From: Frateuria_A sp051900415
GTDB lineage: Bacteria; Pseudomonadota; Gammaproteobacteria; Xanthomonadales; Rhodanobacteraceae
DNA length: 64,000 nt
NCBI RefSeq assembly: GCF_051900415.1
Contig: NZ_JBHZGL010000008.1
Location: forward strand, 62,001-126,000
Reading direction: 5' to 3'
In this document: piece after piece, positions 49,673-58,115 of the stretch
How the letters are laid out: every line of letters starts with the position of its first letter
How positions within the stretch are numbered: position 1 is the first letter of the stretch
Notes under the pieces: model-generated
Seen by the model: the letters and a program-made list of their open reading frames with translations, nothing else
Databases searched by the model: none
What the model was told of the DNA's origin: nothing
Position numbers and translations under genes: made by a program

Positions 49673-50527
49673 TCAGGCCGGCAGTGCGGCGCCGTCGACC
49701 AGCTCGACCATGCGCGTGAAGCAGGCGTCCGAGGCGGCGTCGGCCGGTACGAAACAGAACACCGTGGCGCCGTCGGCCTGGCCATCGCGGATCGGCAGGC
49801 GCGTCGAATGCACGCAGAAGTGGCCCAGCCGCGCGTCGAACAGTGGCAGTTCCAGCGCCGACAGCGGTGCGGTTTCCTGCTGTTCCCACAGGCCGGCGAA
49901 CTCGGCGCTGGTCTGCACCAGGGCTTCCACCAGCGCGTCAAAACGCGGGTCGTCCGGATGCGCGGCGTGGCTCATGCGGAAGATCGCGACCAGGTTGGCT
50001 GCGCTGCGCATGAAATGCGGCTGGTAGAGCACTCGCCGCGGCGGATGCATGAAGGCGTTCCACACGTGATTGCGCGCGAACGGCCCGCGCACCGCCTCGA
50101 AGTCGAACAGGAAGTCGGCGTAGCGGTTGTAGGCGAGCAGGTCGAACAGCGGGTCGAGTACGAACGCCGGCCCCTGGTAGCGCTCGAGCATGCCCAGGAT
50201 CGGCGTCGGCACGCGGATCCGCGCAGGCGCAGGTTCCGGCCGCGCGAGGCCGGCCAGGGCGAACAGGTAGGCCTCGTCGCTGGGCGACAGTGCCAGCGCA
50301 CGCGCGATGCGCGCCAGCGCGGCGGCCGAGACGTTGATCTGCCGGCCCTGCTCCAGCCACGTGTACCAGGTGAGCCCGACGTCGGCCAGCGCGGCCACTT
50401 CCTCGCGGCGCAGGCCGGGCGTCAGCCGGCGCTGCCCGCGCGGCAGGCCGACCGCCTCCGGCGTCAGCGCCGCGCGGCGCGCGCGCAGGAAGGCCTTCAA
50501 CTCGATGCGTTGCATGCGCGTGCTCAT
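49673..50527 (-). CDS. XRE-family regulator with MmyB-like ligand-binding domain
   Basis: A 284-aa regulator with an N-terminal HTH (about 8-70; LTPGLRREEVAALADVGLTW then YTWLEQGRQINVSAAALARI) and a C-terminal MmyB/MLTR ligand-binding domain (about 95-270; LLAYNRYADFLFDF, RNHVWNAFMHPPRRVLY, LGHFCVHSTRLPIRDGQ). Related MmyB-type regulators bind fatty-acid-like ligands and often control adjacent dehydrogenases. Here the neighbours are small hypothetical genes, so the target is unclear. ATG at 50515 (MQRIEL) is an alternative start. Confidence 0.88.
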   Translation of the reverse strand: MSTRMQRIELKAFLRARRAALTPEAVGLPRGQRRLTPGLRREEVAALADVGLTWYTWLEQGRQINVSAAALARIARALALSPSDEAYLFALAGLARPEPAPARIRVPTPILGMLERYQGPAFVLDPLFDLLAYNRYADFLFDFEAVRGPFARNHVWNAFMHPPRRVLYQPHFMRSAANLVAIFRMSHAAHPDDPRFDALVEALVQTSAEFAGLWEQQETAPLSALELPLFDARLGHFCVHSTRLPIRDGQADGATVFCFVPADAASDACFTRMVELVDGAALPA

Positions 50528-50789
50528 CGTGAGCCCCGGGAGAGGAACGGGTGGTAGTGGGGGTACCAGCAGTATCGGCTGCCTGCCCATGGTAACCGCC
50601 GCCGGCTAACGTTGCGTGCCGGCGCACGAGCCTCGTGCGCCGGCCCGTCGCGGGCTCCCCACCCGCCGACCGCACCGGACGGACGTCACGTTGCTGCCTG
50701 TTGCCGCGTCCTGTGCATGAGGGTCAGCCCTTCGGTTCAAGCGCTCGACCGGGGCCGTCCCGACAATGCCCCACCCAGAGGAGACCGGC

Positions 50790-51038
50790 ATGTCGCTCAT
50801 CACTCCGCCCCCCGCCGCGCCCGACACCGACGCGCTCGTCGATTTCGTGGTGCATGCCCAACTCATGCTCGACCCGACCACGCCCGAGCCGGTGCGCTGC
50901 CAGGCCGAGCCCCGATTGCTCTCCCTGCTGCCGACATTGCAGGCGCTGGGCGTGTTCGAGCTGTTCACCATCCGCGATCCGGCGCTGGCCACGCTGGTAC
51001 GCGACGAGCTGGCGGCACGCCAGGCACGCGCAGCCTAA
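50790..51038 (+). CDS. Small hypothetical protein
   Basis: An 82-aa acidic, helical protein beginning MSLITPPPAAPDTDALVDFV and continuing VHAQLMLDPTTPEPVRCQAE. No signal peptide or membrane segment. A good GAGGAG ribosome-binding site about 7 nt upstream supports the ATG at 50790. No family recognised. It lies between the divergent XRE regulator and the MarR-type efflux regulator; its stop is 30 bp before the operator. Confidence 0.6.
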   Translation: MSLITPPPAAPDTDALVDFVVHAQLMLDPTTPEPVRCQAEPRLLSLLPTLQALGVFELFTIRDPALATLVRDELAARQARAA

Positions 51039-51067
51039 CCCTTGCCCGAACAAAAGCCGCCGTCACG

Positions 51068-51087
51068 ATATTTGCCTTGACAAATAT
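51068..51087. promoter_or_regulatory. Predicted MarR-type operator
   Basis: Perfect 7-bp inverted repeat ATATTTG / CAAATAT with a 6-bp spacer, AT-rich in a GC-rich background, overlapping the -35 box of the predicted promoter. The position fits autorepression by the MarR-family protein encoded 25 bp downstream. Confidence 0.75.
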
Positions 51088-51104
51088 TCTTCCGGCAATA
51101 GAAT
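51077..51104 (+). promoter_or_regulatory. Predicted sigma70 promoter of the efflux operon
   Basis: TTGACA at 51077-51082 and TAGAAT at 51099-51104, 16-bp spacer. The expected transcription start falls within a few bases of the MarR ATG at 51113, so the mRNA would be leaderless or nearly so. Confidence 0.75.
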
Positions 51105-51112
51105 GCGCGGCC

Positions 51113-51571
51113 ATGGTTAATGAAGCGCTCGTCCATCCCGCGCCCGAAGAAAGCCTCGGCGTCCTGCTCGGCCTGGTGCGCTCGGAGATCGTGCGCGCCA
51201 TGGAGGCCGAACTGGCGGCGCTCGGCGTGGAGCTGCGCTTCACCCAGTTCCTGATCCTCAAGCGGCTGGCCCGGCTGGGCCCGATGACGGCCTCGGAGCT
51301 GGCCCGCTCGGTCGAGCTCGATGGCGGCGCGATGACCCGGCAGCTCGACCAGCTCGAAGGCAAGGGCTACCTGCGCCGCTGCCCGCATGAACAGGACCGT
51401 CGCGCGCTGCGCATCGAGCTGACCCATGAAGGCAACGCGCTCTGGCAACAGCTGACCGACTGCAACGAGCGCGTGCTCGAGGCAGCCCAGCGCTCGCTCG
51501 GCGAAACGGAACGCCAGCACCTGCACGACTACCTGACGCGCGTGTTGCACGCACTGCGCGCCAAAGACTGA
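51113..51571 (+). CDS. MarR-family repressor of the multidrug efflux operon (EmrR-like)
   Basis: A 152-aa winged-HTH regulator: LGVLLGLVRSEIVRAMEAEL, HTH LTASELARSVELDGGAMTRQ-like region (here PMTASELARSVELDGGAMTR) and wing DRRALRIELTHEGNALW. It is the first gene of an operon with a NodT-type channel (23 bp on), EmrA and EmrB, matching the emrR-emrC-emrA-emrB arrangement described in Stenotrophomonas. Drug binding probably releases it from the palindrome at 51068-51087. Start ATG at 51113. Confidence 0.9.
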   Translation: MVNEALVHPAPEESLGVLLGLVRSEIVRAMEAELAALGVELRFTQFLILKRLARLGPMTASELARSVELDGGAMTRQLDQLEGKGYLRRCPHEQDRRALRIELTHEGNALWQQLTDCNERVLEAAQRSLGETERQHLHDYLTRVLHALRAKD

Positions 51572-51594
51572 CCCTCACCCGGAATCCCCACACC

Positions 51595-53073
51595 ATGCGT
51601 CTGCATCTCCTTGCGGCGGCCACCGCACTGACCCTCGTTCTGGCCGGTTGCGCCAGCAGCGGCGGCCTGCATCCGGACGGCAAGCTGCTCGATCCGTCCG
51701 CGCTGCAGGCCCGGCGCAGCCTGGGCGACGCCACGCTCTCGCCGGCGGCCTGGCCGGACCAGGCGTGGTGGAGCGGGCTGGGCGATCCCCAGCTCGATGC
51801 CCTGATCAGCGAAGCGCTGGCCGGCAATCCGGGCCTCGCCGCGGCCGATGCGCGTGCGCGCGCCGCCCAGGCCGCCGCCGGCATCGCCGATGCCGCGCGC
51901 AAGCCCCAGCTGGGTCTGGGCGCGAGCGTGGCTGGCGCCAAGCCGCCATCGGGTCTGCTCGGGGAGAACGCTCATTTCTCGGTCGCCAAGTACGGCTATT
52001 TGAGCTTCAACTGGGGCCTGGACCTGTGGGGCGGCCAACGCGCCGCGTGGGAGGCCGCGCTGGGCCAGGCCCGTGCGGCGGAAGTCGAGGCGCGCGCGGC
52101 GCGCATCGAGCTCTCGGGCAACGTTGCCCGCGCCTACGCGCAGCTGGGCTATGCGTTTGCCCAGCTCGACCTGGCCCAGGCCGAAATCGAACGCGCCTCC
52201 AAGGCGCGCGAGCTGACCGCCCAGCGCGTGCACGCCGGGCTCGACAGCCAGCTGCAGCTCAAGCAGGGTGACGCCGAGGTGGCCACCGCCGAGCAGCAGC
52301 TTGCGGTCGCCCAGCGCGCGATCGACGCGGCCCGCTCGGCGCTGTCGGTGCTGCTGGGCAAGGGCCCGGACCGCGGCCTGGATATCACCCGTCCGCAGCC
52401 GCTGACGCCCGACGCGCTGGCGGTGCCGACGGACCTGCCGGTCGACCTGGTCGGCCATCGCGCCGACCTGGTCGCCGCGCGCTGGCGCGTGGAGGCCGCC
52501 GGGCACGACATCGCCGCCGCCAAGACCGAGTTCCTGCCCAACGTGAAGCTCGGCGCCATGGCGGGCCTGCTTGCGATGGGCGGCAACCCGCTGCTGCGCG
52601 CGTCCTCGCTGTTCTACCAGGTCGGCCCTTCGCTCAACCTGCCGATCTTCGACGGCGGCCGGCTGCGCGCGAACCTCGCCGGGAAGGATGCCCAGTACGA
52701 CCTGGCCGTGGCGCAGTACAACCAGACCCTGGTCGGCGCGCTCAACGAGGTTGCCGACGACTACGCCGCGCAGCAATCGCTCATCGACCAGGTCCAGGCG
52801 CAGCAGCGCGCGCTGGATGCCGCCAACGACGCCTGGCGCCTGGCCGAGCAGCGCTATCGCGCGGGCGTCGGCAGTTACCTGGAAGCGCTCAGCGTGCGCC
52901 AGCAACTGCTCCTGGCCGAGCAGCGCATGGCGGCGCTCAAGGCACAGCAGGTCGACCTTTCCGTGCAGCTGATCCAGGCCCTCGGTGGTGGTTACCGCCC
53001 CGAGGCGGCCACCGGCCAGCCCACCGCCGACCAGTCCACCGCTTCCACTCCTTCCACCCCCGCTCATTCCTAA
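51595..53073 (+). CDS. NodT-type outer-membrane efflux lipoprotein
   Basis: A 492-aa TolC-family channel of the NodT group. The N-terminus has a lipobox (TLVLAGC, lipidated Cys19) then WWSGLGDPQLDALISEALAG, the diagnostic start of NodT channels. Two OEP repeats follow, each with long coiled-coil helices (about 75-270 and 280-475; ALGQARAAEVEARAARIELS, EQRYRAGVGSYLEALSVRQQ). It forms the outer-membrane duct for the EmrA-EmrB pair encoded next (9-bp gap). The C-terminal tail is Ser/Thr/Pro-rich. Confidence 0.93.
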   Translation: MRLHLLAAATALTLVLAGCASSGGLHPDGKLLDPSALQARRSLGDATLSPAAWPDQAWWSGLGDPQLDALISEALAGNPGLAAADARARAAQAAAGIADAARKPQLGLGASVAGAKPPSGLLGENAHFSVAKYGYLSFNWGLDLWGGQRAAWEAALGQARAAEVEARAARIELSGNVARAYAQLGYAFAQLDLAQAEIERASKARELTAQRVHAGLDSQLQLKQGDAEVATAEQQLAVAQRAIDAARSALSVLLGKGPDRGLDITRPQPLTPDALAVPTDLPVDLVGHRADLVAARWRVEAAGHDIAAAKTEFLPNVKLGAMAGLLAMGGNPLLRASSLFYQVGPSLNLPIFDGGRLRANLAGKDAQYDLAVAQYNQTLVGALNEVADDYAAQQSLIDQVQAQQRALDAANDAWRLAEQRYRAGVGSYLEALSVRQQLLLAEQRMAALKAQQVDLSVQLIQALGGGYRPEAATGQPTADQSTASTPSTPAHS

Positions 53074-53082
53074 GGCTTTTCC

Positions 53083-54276
53083 ATGTCCAGCCAGCCTGCT
53101 TCCCAACCCAACGGCGCCGCTCCCGCGCCGGCCGCGAAGAACAAGCGCGGTTTCCTGCTGCGCGCGCTCGGCGTGGTGGTGCTGCTCGCCCTGATCGGCT
53201 GGGGCCTGTGGTACTACTTCGACGGCCGCTGGTACGAAGGCACCGACGATGCCTACGTCAGCGGCAACATCGTGCAGATCACGCCGCAGCTCCCCGGCAC
53301 CGTGGTATCGATCGGCGCGGACGACGGCGACCGCGTCAAAGCCGGCCAGACGTTGATCAAGCTCGACCCGAGCAACGCGCAGGTGGCGCTCGCCGAAGCG
53401 AAGGCCAATCTCGCCAGCACCGTGCGCAAGGTGCGCGGCCTGTACAGCACCGTCAGCGGCGCGCAAGCCGACGTGGCCGCGCGCAAGGTGGCGGTGGCCA
53501 AGGCACAGGCCGACTACAACCGCCGCCGCGACCTCGCCAAGTCCGGCGCGATCTCGGCCGAGGAACTGGCGCACGCCCGCGACGAACTGACCGCCGCGCA
53601 GAGCGCGCTGACCGCCGCCACGCAGCAGTACCAGACCAGCAAGGTGCTGGTCGACGACACCGTGGTCGCCTCGCATCCGGACGTCCAGACGGCCGCGGCC
53701 AAGCTGCGCGCTGCCTACCTCGACGCCATGCGTACCACCATCGTTGCGCCGGTCGACGGCTACGTTGCCAAGCGCTCGGTGCAGCTGGGCCAGCGCGTCG
53801 CGCCGGGCACGCCGCTGATGGCCGTGGTGCCGCTCAACGAGGTATGGATCGACGCCAACTTCAAGGAAACCCAGTTGACCGACATGCGCATCGGCCAGCC
53901 GGTGGAGATCCATGCCGACGTCTACGGCGGCGACGTGACCTACAAGGGCATGGTGCAGAGCCTGGGCGTGGGTACCGGCAGCGCGTTCTCGCTGTTGCCG
54001 GCGCAGAACGCCACCGGCAACTGGATCAAGATCGTGCAGCGTGTTCCGGTGCGGGTGGTGTTCGCCGACCCGGGCCAGCTGGAGAAGCATCCGCTGCGCA
54101 TCGGCCTGTCAACCGACGTGACGGTGAACCTGCACAACCAGCAGGGCCCGATGCTGGCGCAGCAGCCGCCGTCCAAGCCGGCCTTCAGCACGGATGTGTA
54201 CGAACGGCAGCTGCACCAGGCCGATGACCTGATTGCGACCATCATCCACGCGAACATGGCCGGCAGCGGCCACTGA
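53083..54276 (+). CDS. emrA: EmrA-type membrane fusion (periplasmic adaptor) protein
   Basis: A 397-aa HlyD-family adaptor. A cytoplasmic Pro/Ala-rich N-terminus is followed by one membrane helix (about 24-42) and TDDAYVSGNIVQITPQLPGT, the EmrA signature. A lipoyl half-motif, an alpha-hairpin (about 105-205), a second lipoyl half (VDGYVAKRSVQLGQRVAPGT) and a beta-barrel domain with VWIDANFKETQL complete the family plan. It links the NodT channel to the EmrB pump across the periplasm. A REP element separates it from emrB. Confidence 0.94.
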   Translation: MSSQPASQPNGAAPAPAAKNKRGFLLRALGVVVLLALIGWGLWYYFDGRWYEGTDDAYVSGNIVQITPQLPGTVVSIGADDGDRVKAGQTLIKLDPSNAQVALAEAKANLASTVRKVRGLYSTVSGAQADVAARKVAVAKAQADYNRRRDLAKSGAISAEELAHARDELTAAQSALTAATQQYQTSKVLVDDTVVASHPDVQTAAAKLRAAYLDAMRTTIVAPVDGYVAKRSVQLGQRVAPGTPLMAVVPLNEVWIDANFKETQLTDMRIGQPVEIHADVYGGDVTYKGMVQSLGVGTGSAFSLLPAQNATGNWIKIVQRVPVRVVFADPGQLEKHPLRIGLSTDVTVNLHNQQGPMLAQQPPSKPAFSTDVYERQLHQADDLIATIIHANMAGSGH

Positions 54277-54282
54277 CCCACC

Positions 54283-54341
54283 TGTAGGAGCGCACTTGGG
54301 CGCGACCGGACACCTCGGTCGCGCCCAAGGGCGCTCCTACA
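54283..54341. repeat. REP-like palindrome inside the efflux operon
   Basis: TGTAGGAGCGCACTTGGGCG with complementary CGCCCAAGGGCGCTCCTACA, the shortest copy here, within the 84-bp emrA-emrB gap. As transcribed RNA it would fold into a stable hairpin in the middle of the operon. Confidence 0.9.
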
Positions 54342-54360
54342 AACGAGCGAATCCTCCGCG

Positions 54361-55884
54361 ATGACCACCCAATACCGTCCACCCAGCATGGCGCTCACCA
54401 CGGTCGGCATCTCGCTGGCCACCTTCATGCAGGTGCTGGACACCACCATCGCCAACGTGTCGCTGCCGACCATCGCCGGCAACCTCGGCGTGAGCGTGAA
54501 CCAGAGCACCTGGGTGATCACCTCGTTCGCCGTGAGCATGGCGATCTCGCTGCCGCTGACCGGCTTCCTCACCCGCCGCTTCGGCGAGATCAAGCTGTTC
54601 ATCTGGTGCACGCTGCTGTTCGCGCTCACCTCGTTCCTCTGCGGCGTGTCGCAGAACATGGAGATGCTGATCCTGTTCCGCGCCATCCAGGGCGCGGTGG
54701 CCGGACCCATGTATCCGATCACGCAGAGCCTGCTGATCTCGATCTACCCACCCGCCAAGCGCGGCATGGCGTTGGCGCTGCTGGCGATGGTCACGGTAGT
54801 CGCGCCCATCGCCGGCCCGATCCTGGGTGGCTGGATCACCGACAACTACTCGTGGCCGTGGATCTTCTTCATCAACGTGCCGATCGGCATCTTTGCCAGC
54901 GTGGTGGTGGGCAACCAGATGCGCGGGCGCGCGGACAAGACCGAGCGGCCGAAGGTCGACTACGTCGGCCTGATCACGCTGATCATCGGCGTGGGCGCGC
55001 TGCAGGTGGTGCTGGACAAGGGCAACGACGAGGACTGGTTCAATTCCACCTTCATCATCGTCACCAGCATCGTCTCGGTGATCGCGCTGGCGATCTTCCT
55101 GATCTGGGAACTGACCGACAAGGACCCGATCGTCGACCTGAAGCTGTTCCGCCACCGCAACTTCACCTACGGCACGATCGCGCTGATCCTGGCCTACGCG
55201 GCCTTCTTCGCGATGAGCCTGCTGATGCCGCTGTGGCTGCAACGCAACCTCGGCTACACCGCGACCTGGGCCGGCTATGCCACCGCGCCGATCGGCGTGC
55301 TGCCGGTGTTGCTGACGTTCTTCGTGGGCAAGTTCGCGCCCAAGTTCGACCTGCGCATGGTCGCGTCGATCGCCTTCGTGGTGCTGGGCGTGACCTGCTT
55401 CATGCGCTCGGACTTCTACATCGGCGTGGACTTCTATCACGTGGCGCTGGTGCAGCTGATCCAGGGCCTGGGCGTGGCGCTGTTCTTCATGCCGATCCTG
55501 ACCATCCTGCTGTCGGACCTGCAGCAGAACGAGATCGCGTCGGGCTCGGGCCTGGCGACGTTCCTGCGCACGCTGGGCGGCAGTTTTTCCGCCTCGATCA
55601 CCACGCTGTTCTGGGAGCGCCGCGCGGTGGCCCACCACGAGCAGCTGGTCGAGCACATCACCGCCTACGACCCCGGCACGCGCGCGGCGATGGCGTCGAT
55701 GGGCGATCCGCAGAGCGCCGCGGCGATGATCAACCAGATGGCGACCCAGCAGGGTTATCAGATCTCCTTCAACGAGATCTTCCATGTGCTGGGCTGGGTC
55801 TTCATCAGCCTGGTGCTGGTGATCTGGCTGACCCGGCCGCCGTTCATCGCCAAGGCCGGGCCGGCGGCCAGCGGCGGGCACTGA
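54361..55884 (+). CDS. emrB: DHA2-family multidrug MFS transporter EmrB
   Basis: A 507-aa, 14-helix drug:H+ antiporter. It begins MTTQYRPPSMALTTVGISLA with FMQVLDTTIANVSLPTIAGN, the DHA2 motif in TM1. QSTWVITSFAVSMAISLPL-type TM2 and RAIQGAVAGPMYPITQSLL follow. It works with EmrA and the NodT channel to pump hydrophobic drugs or uncouplers across both membranes. Its start is 19 bp after a REP element; an intrinsic terminator lies immediately after the stop, closing the operon. Confidence 0.94.
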   Translation: MTTQYRPPSMALTTVGISLATFMQVLDTTIANVSLPTIAGNLGVSVNQSTWVITSFAVSMAISLPLTGFLTRRFGEIKLFIWCTLLFALTSFLCGVSQNMEMLILFRAIQGAVAGPMYPITQSLLISIYPPAKRGMALALLAMVTVVAPIAGPILGGWITDNYSWPWIFFINVPIGIFASVVVGNQMRGRADKTERPKVDYVGLITLIIGVGALQVVLDKGNDEDWFNSTFIIVTSIVSVIALAIFLIWELTDKDPIVDLKLFRHRNFTYGTIALILAYAAFFAMSLLMPLWLQRNLGYTATWAGYATAPIGVLPVLLTFFVGKFAPKFDLRMVASIAFVVLGVTCFMRSDFYIGVDFYHVALVQLIQGLGVALFFMPILTILLSDLQQNEIASGSGLATFLRTLGGSFSASITTLFWERRAVAHHEQLVEHITAYDPGTRAAMASMGDPQSAAAMINQMATQQGYQISFNEIFHVLGWVFISLVLVIWLTRPPFIAKAGPAASGGH

Positions 55885-55886
55885 CG

Positions 55887-55916
55887 AAAAAGGCGCCCGC
55901 GGGCGCCTTTTCTTTT
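55887..55916 (+). terminator. Intrinsic terminator after emrB (possibly bidirectional)
   Basis: Near-perfect palindrome AAAAGGCGCCC GC GGGCGCCTTTT followed by CTTTT. It closes the efflux operon and, read on the other strand with its own T-run, could also end the pagL transcript 17 bp away. Confidence 0.9.
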
Positions 55917-55932
55917 CGCAGGGTGGGCTTCT

Positions 55933-56460
55933 TCAAAGATCGAACCCGACGCCCACCAGCGCCATGGTCTCGCCGCGGTTGGGGCCGTTGAGGCCGCCGT
56001 TGGACACATGGCGCAGCTGGAAGCTCAGGTGTTCGCCCTGCCAGCCCAGCGTGCTGACGAACTGATAATGGCTCGACAGCGCCTGGGTGGTGTGATTGAT
56101 GCCGGCCAGCTGGAAGCTGAAGAACAGCGGGCGGTACCAGGCGTCGGGCGCGCCGTAGTGGAAGCGGGCGCCGGCGGCCAGCAGTGCCACCGACCGGTGG
56201 GTGTCGAATGGGGCCGTGCGATAGCGGCGTACATCGCGGCCGTCGATCCAGCCGGCCGAAACGTCCGGCGACCAGTTCAGCCGGCTGTTGCCGACCGCGT
56301 GCGGTGCGAACGTGGCTTCCACGAACGCCGCATTGGCGCCATGGTCGTCCATGTAGCTGCGCCCGCCCTGCACTTCCAGGTGGGCGGCGGCGGCCGGCAG
56401 CGCGGTGGTCGCCAGGAGTAGCGTCAGTGCACCGCACAGACGCGGAGAAATGGGGGACAT
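55933..56460 (-). CDS. pagL: PagL-like lipid A 3-O-deacylase (outer membrane)
   Basis: A 175-aa outer-membrane protein with a Sec signal peptide (MSPISPRLCGALTLLLATTA then LPAAAA, cut before HLEV) and a small eight-strand barrel. The PagL active-site pattern is present near the C-terminus: H151 and S153 in LRHVSNGGLNGP, with E164 in NRGETM; the final residue region VGVGFDL is a barrel-type ending. PagL removes the 3-position acyl chain of lipid A and lowers its inflammatory activity. Start ATG at 56460. Assignment rests on the HxS..E pattern, size and location. Confidence 0.82.
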   Translation of the reverse strand: MSPISPRLCGALTLLLATTALPAAAAHLEVQGGRSYMDDHGANAAFVEATFAPHAVGNSRLNWSPDVSAGWIDGRDVRRYRTAPFDTHRSVALLAAGARFHYGAPDAWYRPLFFSFQLAGINHTTQALSSHYQFVSTLGWQGEHLSFQLRHVSNGGLNGPNRGETMALVGVGFDL

Positions 56461-56573
56461 GGGGGGACCTTTCTTGGACGGGAAGGTTTGTGTACCCGAT
56501 AGTTTAATATATCCCGTCGTGGGCGGGTGAAGCGTGCCGTGCATGCTGGCGAACACTGTGTCGCGCGCACGAC

Positions 56574-56603
56574 AAAAAAGAACCCGGCCTCGAAGCCGGG
56601 TTC
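56574..56603 (-). terminator. Intrinsic terminator of the M16 operon
   Basis: On the minus strand, a GAACCCGGC / GCCGGGTTC stem with a 6-nt loop followed by six T, 30 bp beyond the stop of the second M16 gene. Confidence 0.9.
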
Positions 56604-56633
56604 GCCTACGCCACAACGGTTGTGCCGGGACGC

Positions 56634-58115
56634 CTAGTCGCTGTGCGCCCCGGCCGCCCCGGTGCCCAACGCAGGGCGATCCAGGTCCAGTGCCGCGGCC
56701 TCCAGCCGCACCGCCTGCGGGTGCGCCTTGCGGACCGCTTCGTCGAACTGTGCCCCGTCACCCACCACCACCACGTGGGTCGTGGCCGGGCCGAGGTGCG
56801 CCCTGGCGTAGGCCTGCACCTGCGTCGAGGTCACCGCCTGCACGCGATCGACATAGCGGCCGATCTCGGCCAGGTCGACGCCGTAAGTGGCCAGTTCCTC
56901 CAGCTGGTCGGCCAGGCCGGCAGTGGTCTCCAGGCTGCGGCCGTAGCTGCCGATCAGGGTGGCCTTGCGGGCGGCCAGTTCGTCGTCCGCCACCGGCGCC
57001 TGGCCGAGCCGGCTGAACTCGCCGAGCATCAGGTCGACCACCTTCGCCGCGGACGGGTTCTTGGTCTGCGCCGAGGCGATCCACAAGCCGCTGCCGCGCC
57101 GGCCGTCAAGGCCGCTGAAGGCGCCGTAGGAAAGCCCGCGCTTGATGCGGATCTCCTCGTTGAGCCGGGCGGAGTACGAGCCGCCCAGCACCGCGTTGGC
57201 CACCGTGCCGGCGTAGTAACCGGCGTCGTCACGCGGCGGCGCGGCGTGGGCGGCCACTACGCCGGCCTGCCCGGCGCCGGGCTGGTCGATCACCAGCAGC
57301 GGCGGCAGCGTGCTCTTGCCCATGCCGGCCGGCATGGCCGCGAGCGACGTGGCCGGACGCGACCAGTCGCCGAAGCCCTGCTGGGCCAGCGTGCGTGCCT
57401 GCGCCGGGGTGATATCGCCGGTGAGGATCAGCACCGCATCATCCGGCCGGTAGATCGCCGCGTGCATCGCCTGCACGTCCGCGCGCGTGATCGCCTTGAG
57501 CGAGCCGGGCGTGCCCATCGACGCATGACCGTAGGCGCCGTCGCCGAATACCGCGCGGCCGGCGGCCAGCGCCGCCAGGCGGGTCGGCTGGCTGAGCATC
57601 AGGTGCAGGTCGTCCAGCGCCTGGCTGCGCGCGCGTTCCAGTTCCGTGGCCGCAAAGTCGGGCTGGCGCGCGACCTGCGCCAGCAGCGCCAGTGCTGCGG
57701 GCAGCCGGGGCGTGGTCACGGTGATGGCGACGCTGCTGTGGTCCCAGCCGGCGCCGGCATCCAGCGAACCGCCCAGCGCCTCGGCGGCGGCGGCGATCTG
57801 CGGCGCGCTGCGTCCGGCCGCACCGCGCGTCAGCAGCGTGGCGGTGAGCTGGGCCAGGCCGGCCTTGCCGTCCGGATCCAGCGCGCTGCCCCGGCGCAGA
57901 AGCAGCTCGGCGGTGACCAGCGGCAGGCCGTCGCGGTGGATGCTGATCACTTCCAGCCCATTGGACAGGACCTGGCTGGACGGCGTGGGCAGCGACAGCG
58001 TGGGCGCGGGGCCCGGCGCCGGCGGCGTGGTCGGAAAGTCCACCGCCGCAGCGGCCGTGGTGCACAGCAGGGCGGCCGTAAAGACGGCCAGCCGCGTACG
58101 GTTCAGGCGGATCAT
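56634..58115 (-). CDS. Non-catalytic secreted M16 (insulinase-like) protein
   Basis: A 493-aa protein with a Sec signal peptide (RLAVFTAALLCTTAAAA) and two M16 halves (about 45-260 and 265-470). The zinc motif HxxEH is absent: the matching place reads GLAQLTATLL, so it should not hydrolyse peptides itself. C-terminal M16 motif residues such as RGLSYGAFSGLDGRRGSG are kept. It overlaps the active M16 gene by four bases (ATGA) and most likely forms a heterodimer with it, as in two-chain M16B proteases. Confidence 0.92.
   Translation of the reverse strand: MIRLNRTRLAVFTAALLCTTAAAAVDFPTTPPAPGPAPTLSLPTPSSQVLSNGLEVISIHRDGLPLVTAELLLRRGSALDPDGKAGLAQLTATLLTRGAAGRSAPQIAAAAEALGGSLDAGAGWDHSSVAITVTTPRLPAALALLAQVARQPDFAATELERARSQALDDLHLMLSQPTRLAALAAGRAVFGDGAYGHASMGTPGSLKAITRADVQAMHAAIYRPDDAVLILTGDITPAQARTLAQQGFGDWSRPATSLAAMPAGMGKSTLPPLLVIDQPGAGQAGVVAAHAAPPRDDAGYYAGTVANAVLGGSYSARLNEEIRIKRGLSYGAFSGLDGRRGSGLWIASAQTKNPSAAKVVDLMLGEFSRLGQAPVADDELAARKATLIGSYGRSLETTAGLADQLEELATYGVDLAEIGRYVDRVQAVTSTQVQAYARAHLGPATTHVVVVGDGAQFDEAVRKAHPQAVRLEAAALDLDRPALGTGAAGAHSD

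Noticed and set aside
51529..54090. 853-codon minus-strand frame opposite the efflux genes
   Set aside because: Antisense to the NodT and EmrA genes, which have clear domain structure; no independent support.
9251..54341. REP-like palindromes as a CRISPR array or as tRNA genes
   Set aside because: Copies are dispersed, not regularly spaced, without spacers; no tRNA cloverleaf or GGTTCRA arm could be found in or near them.
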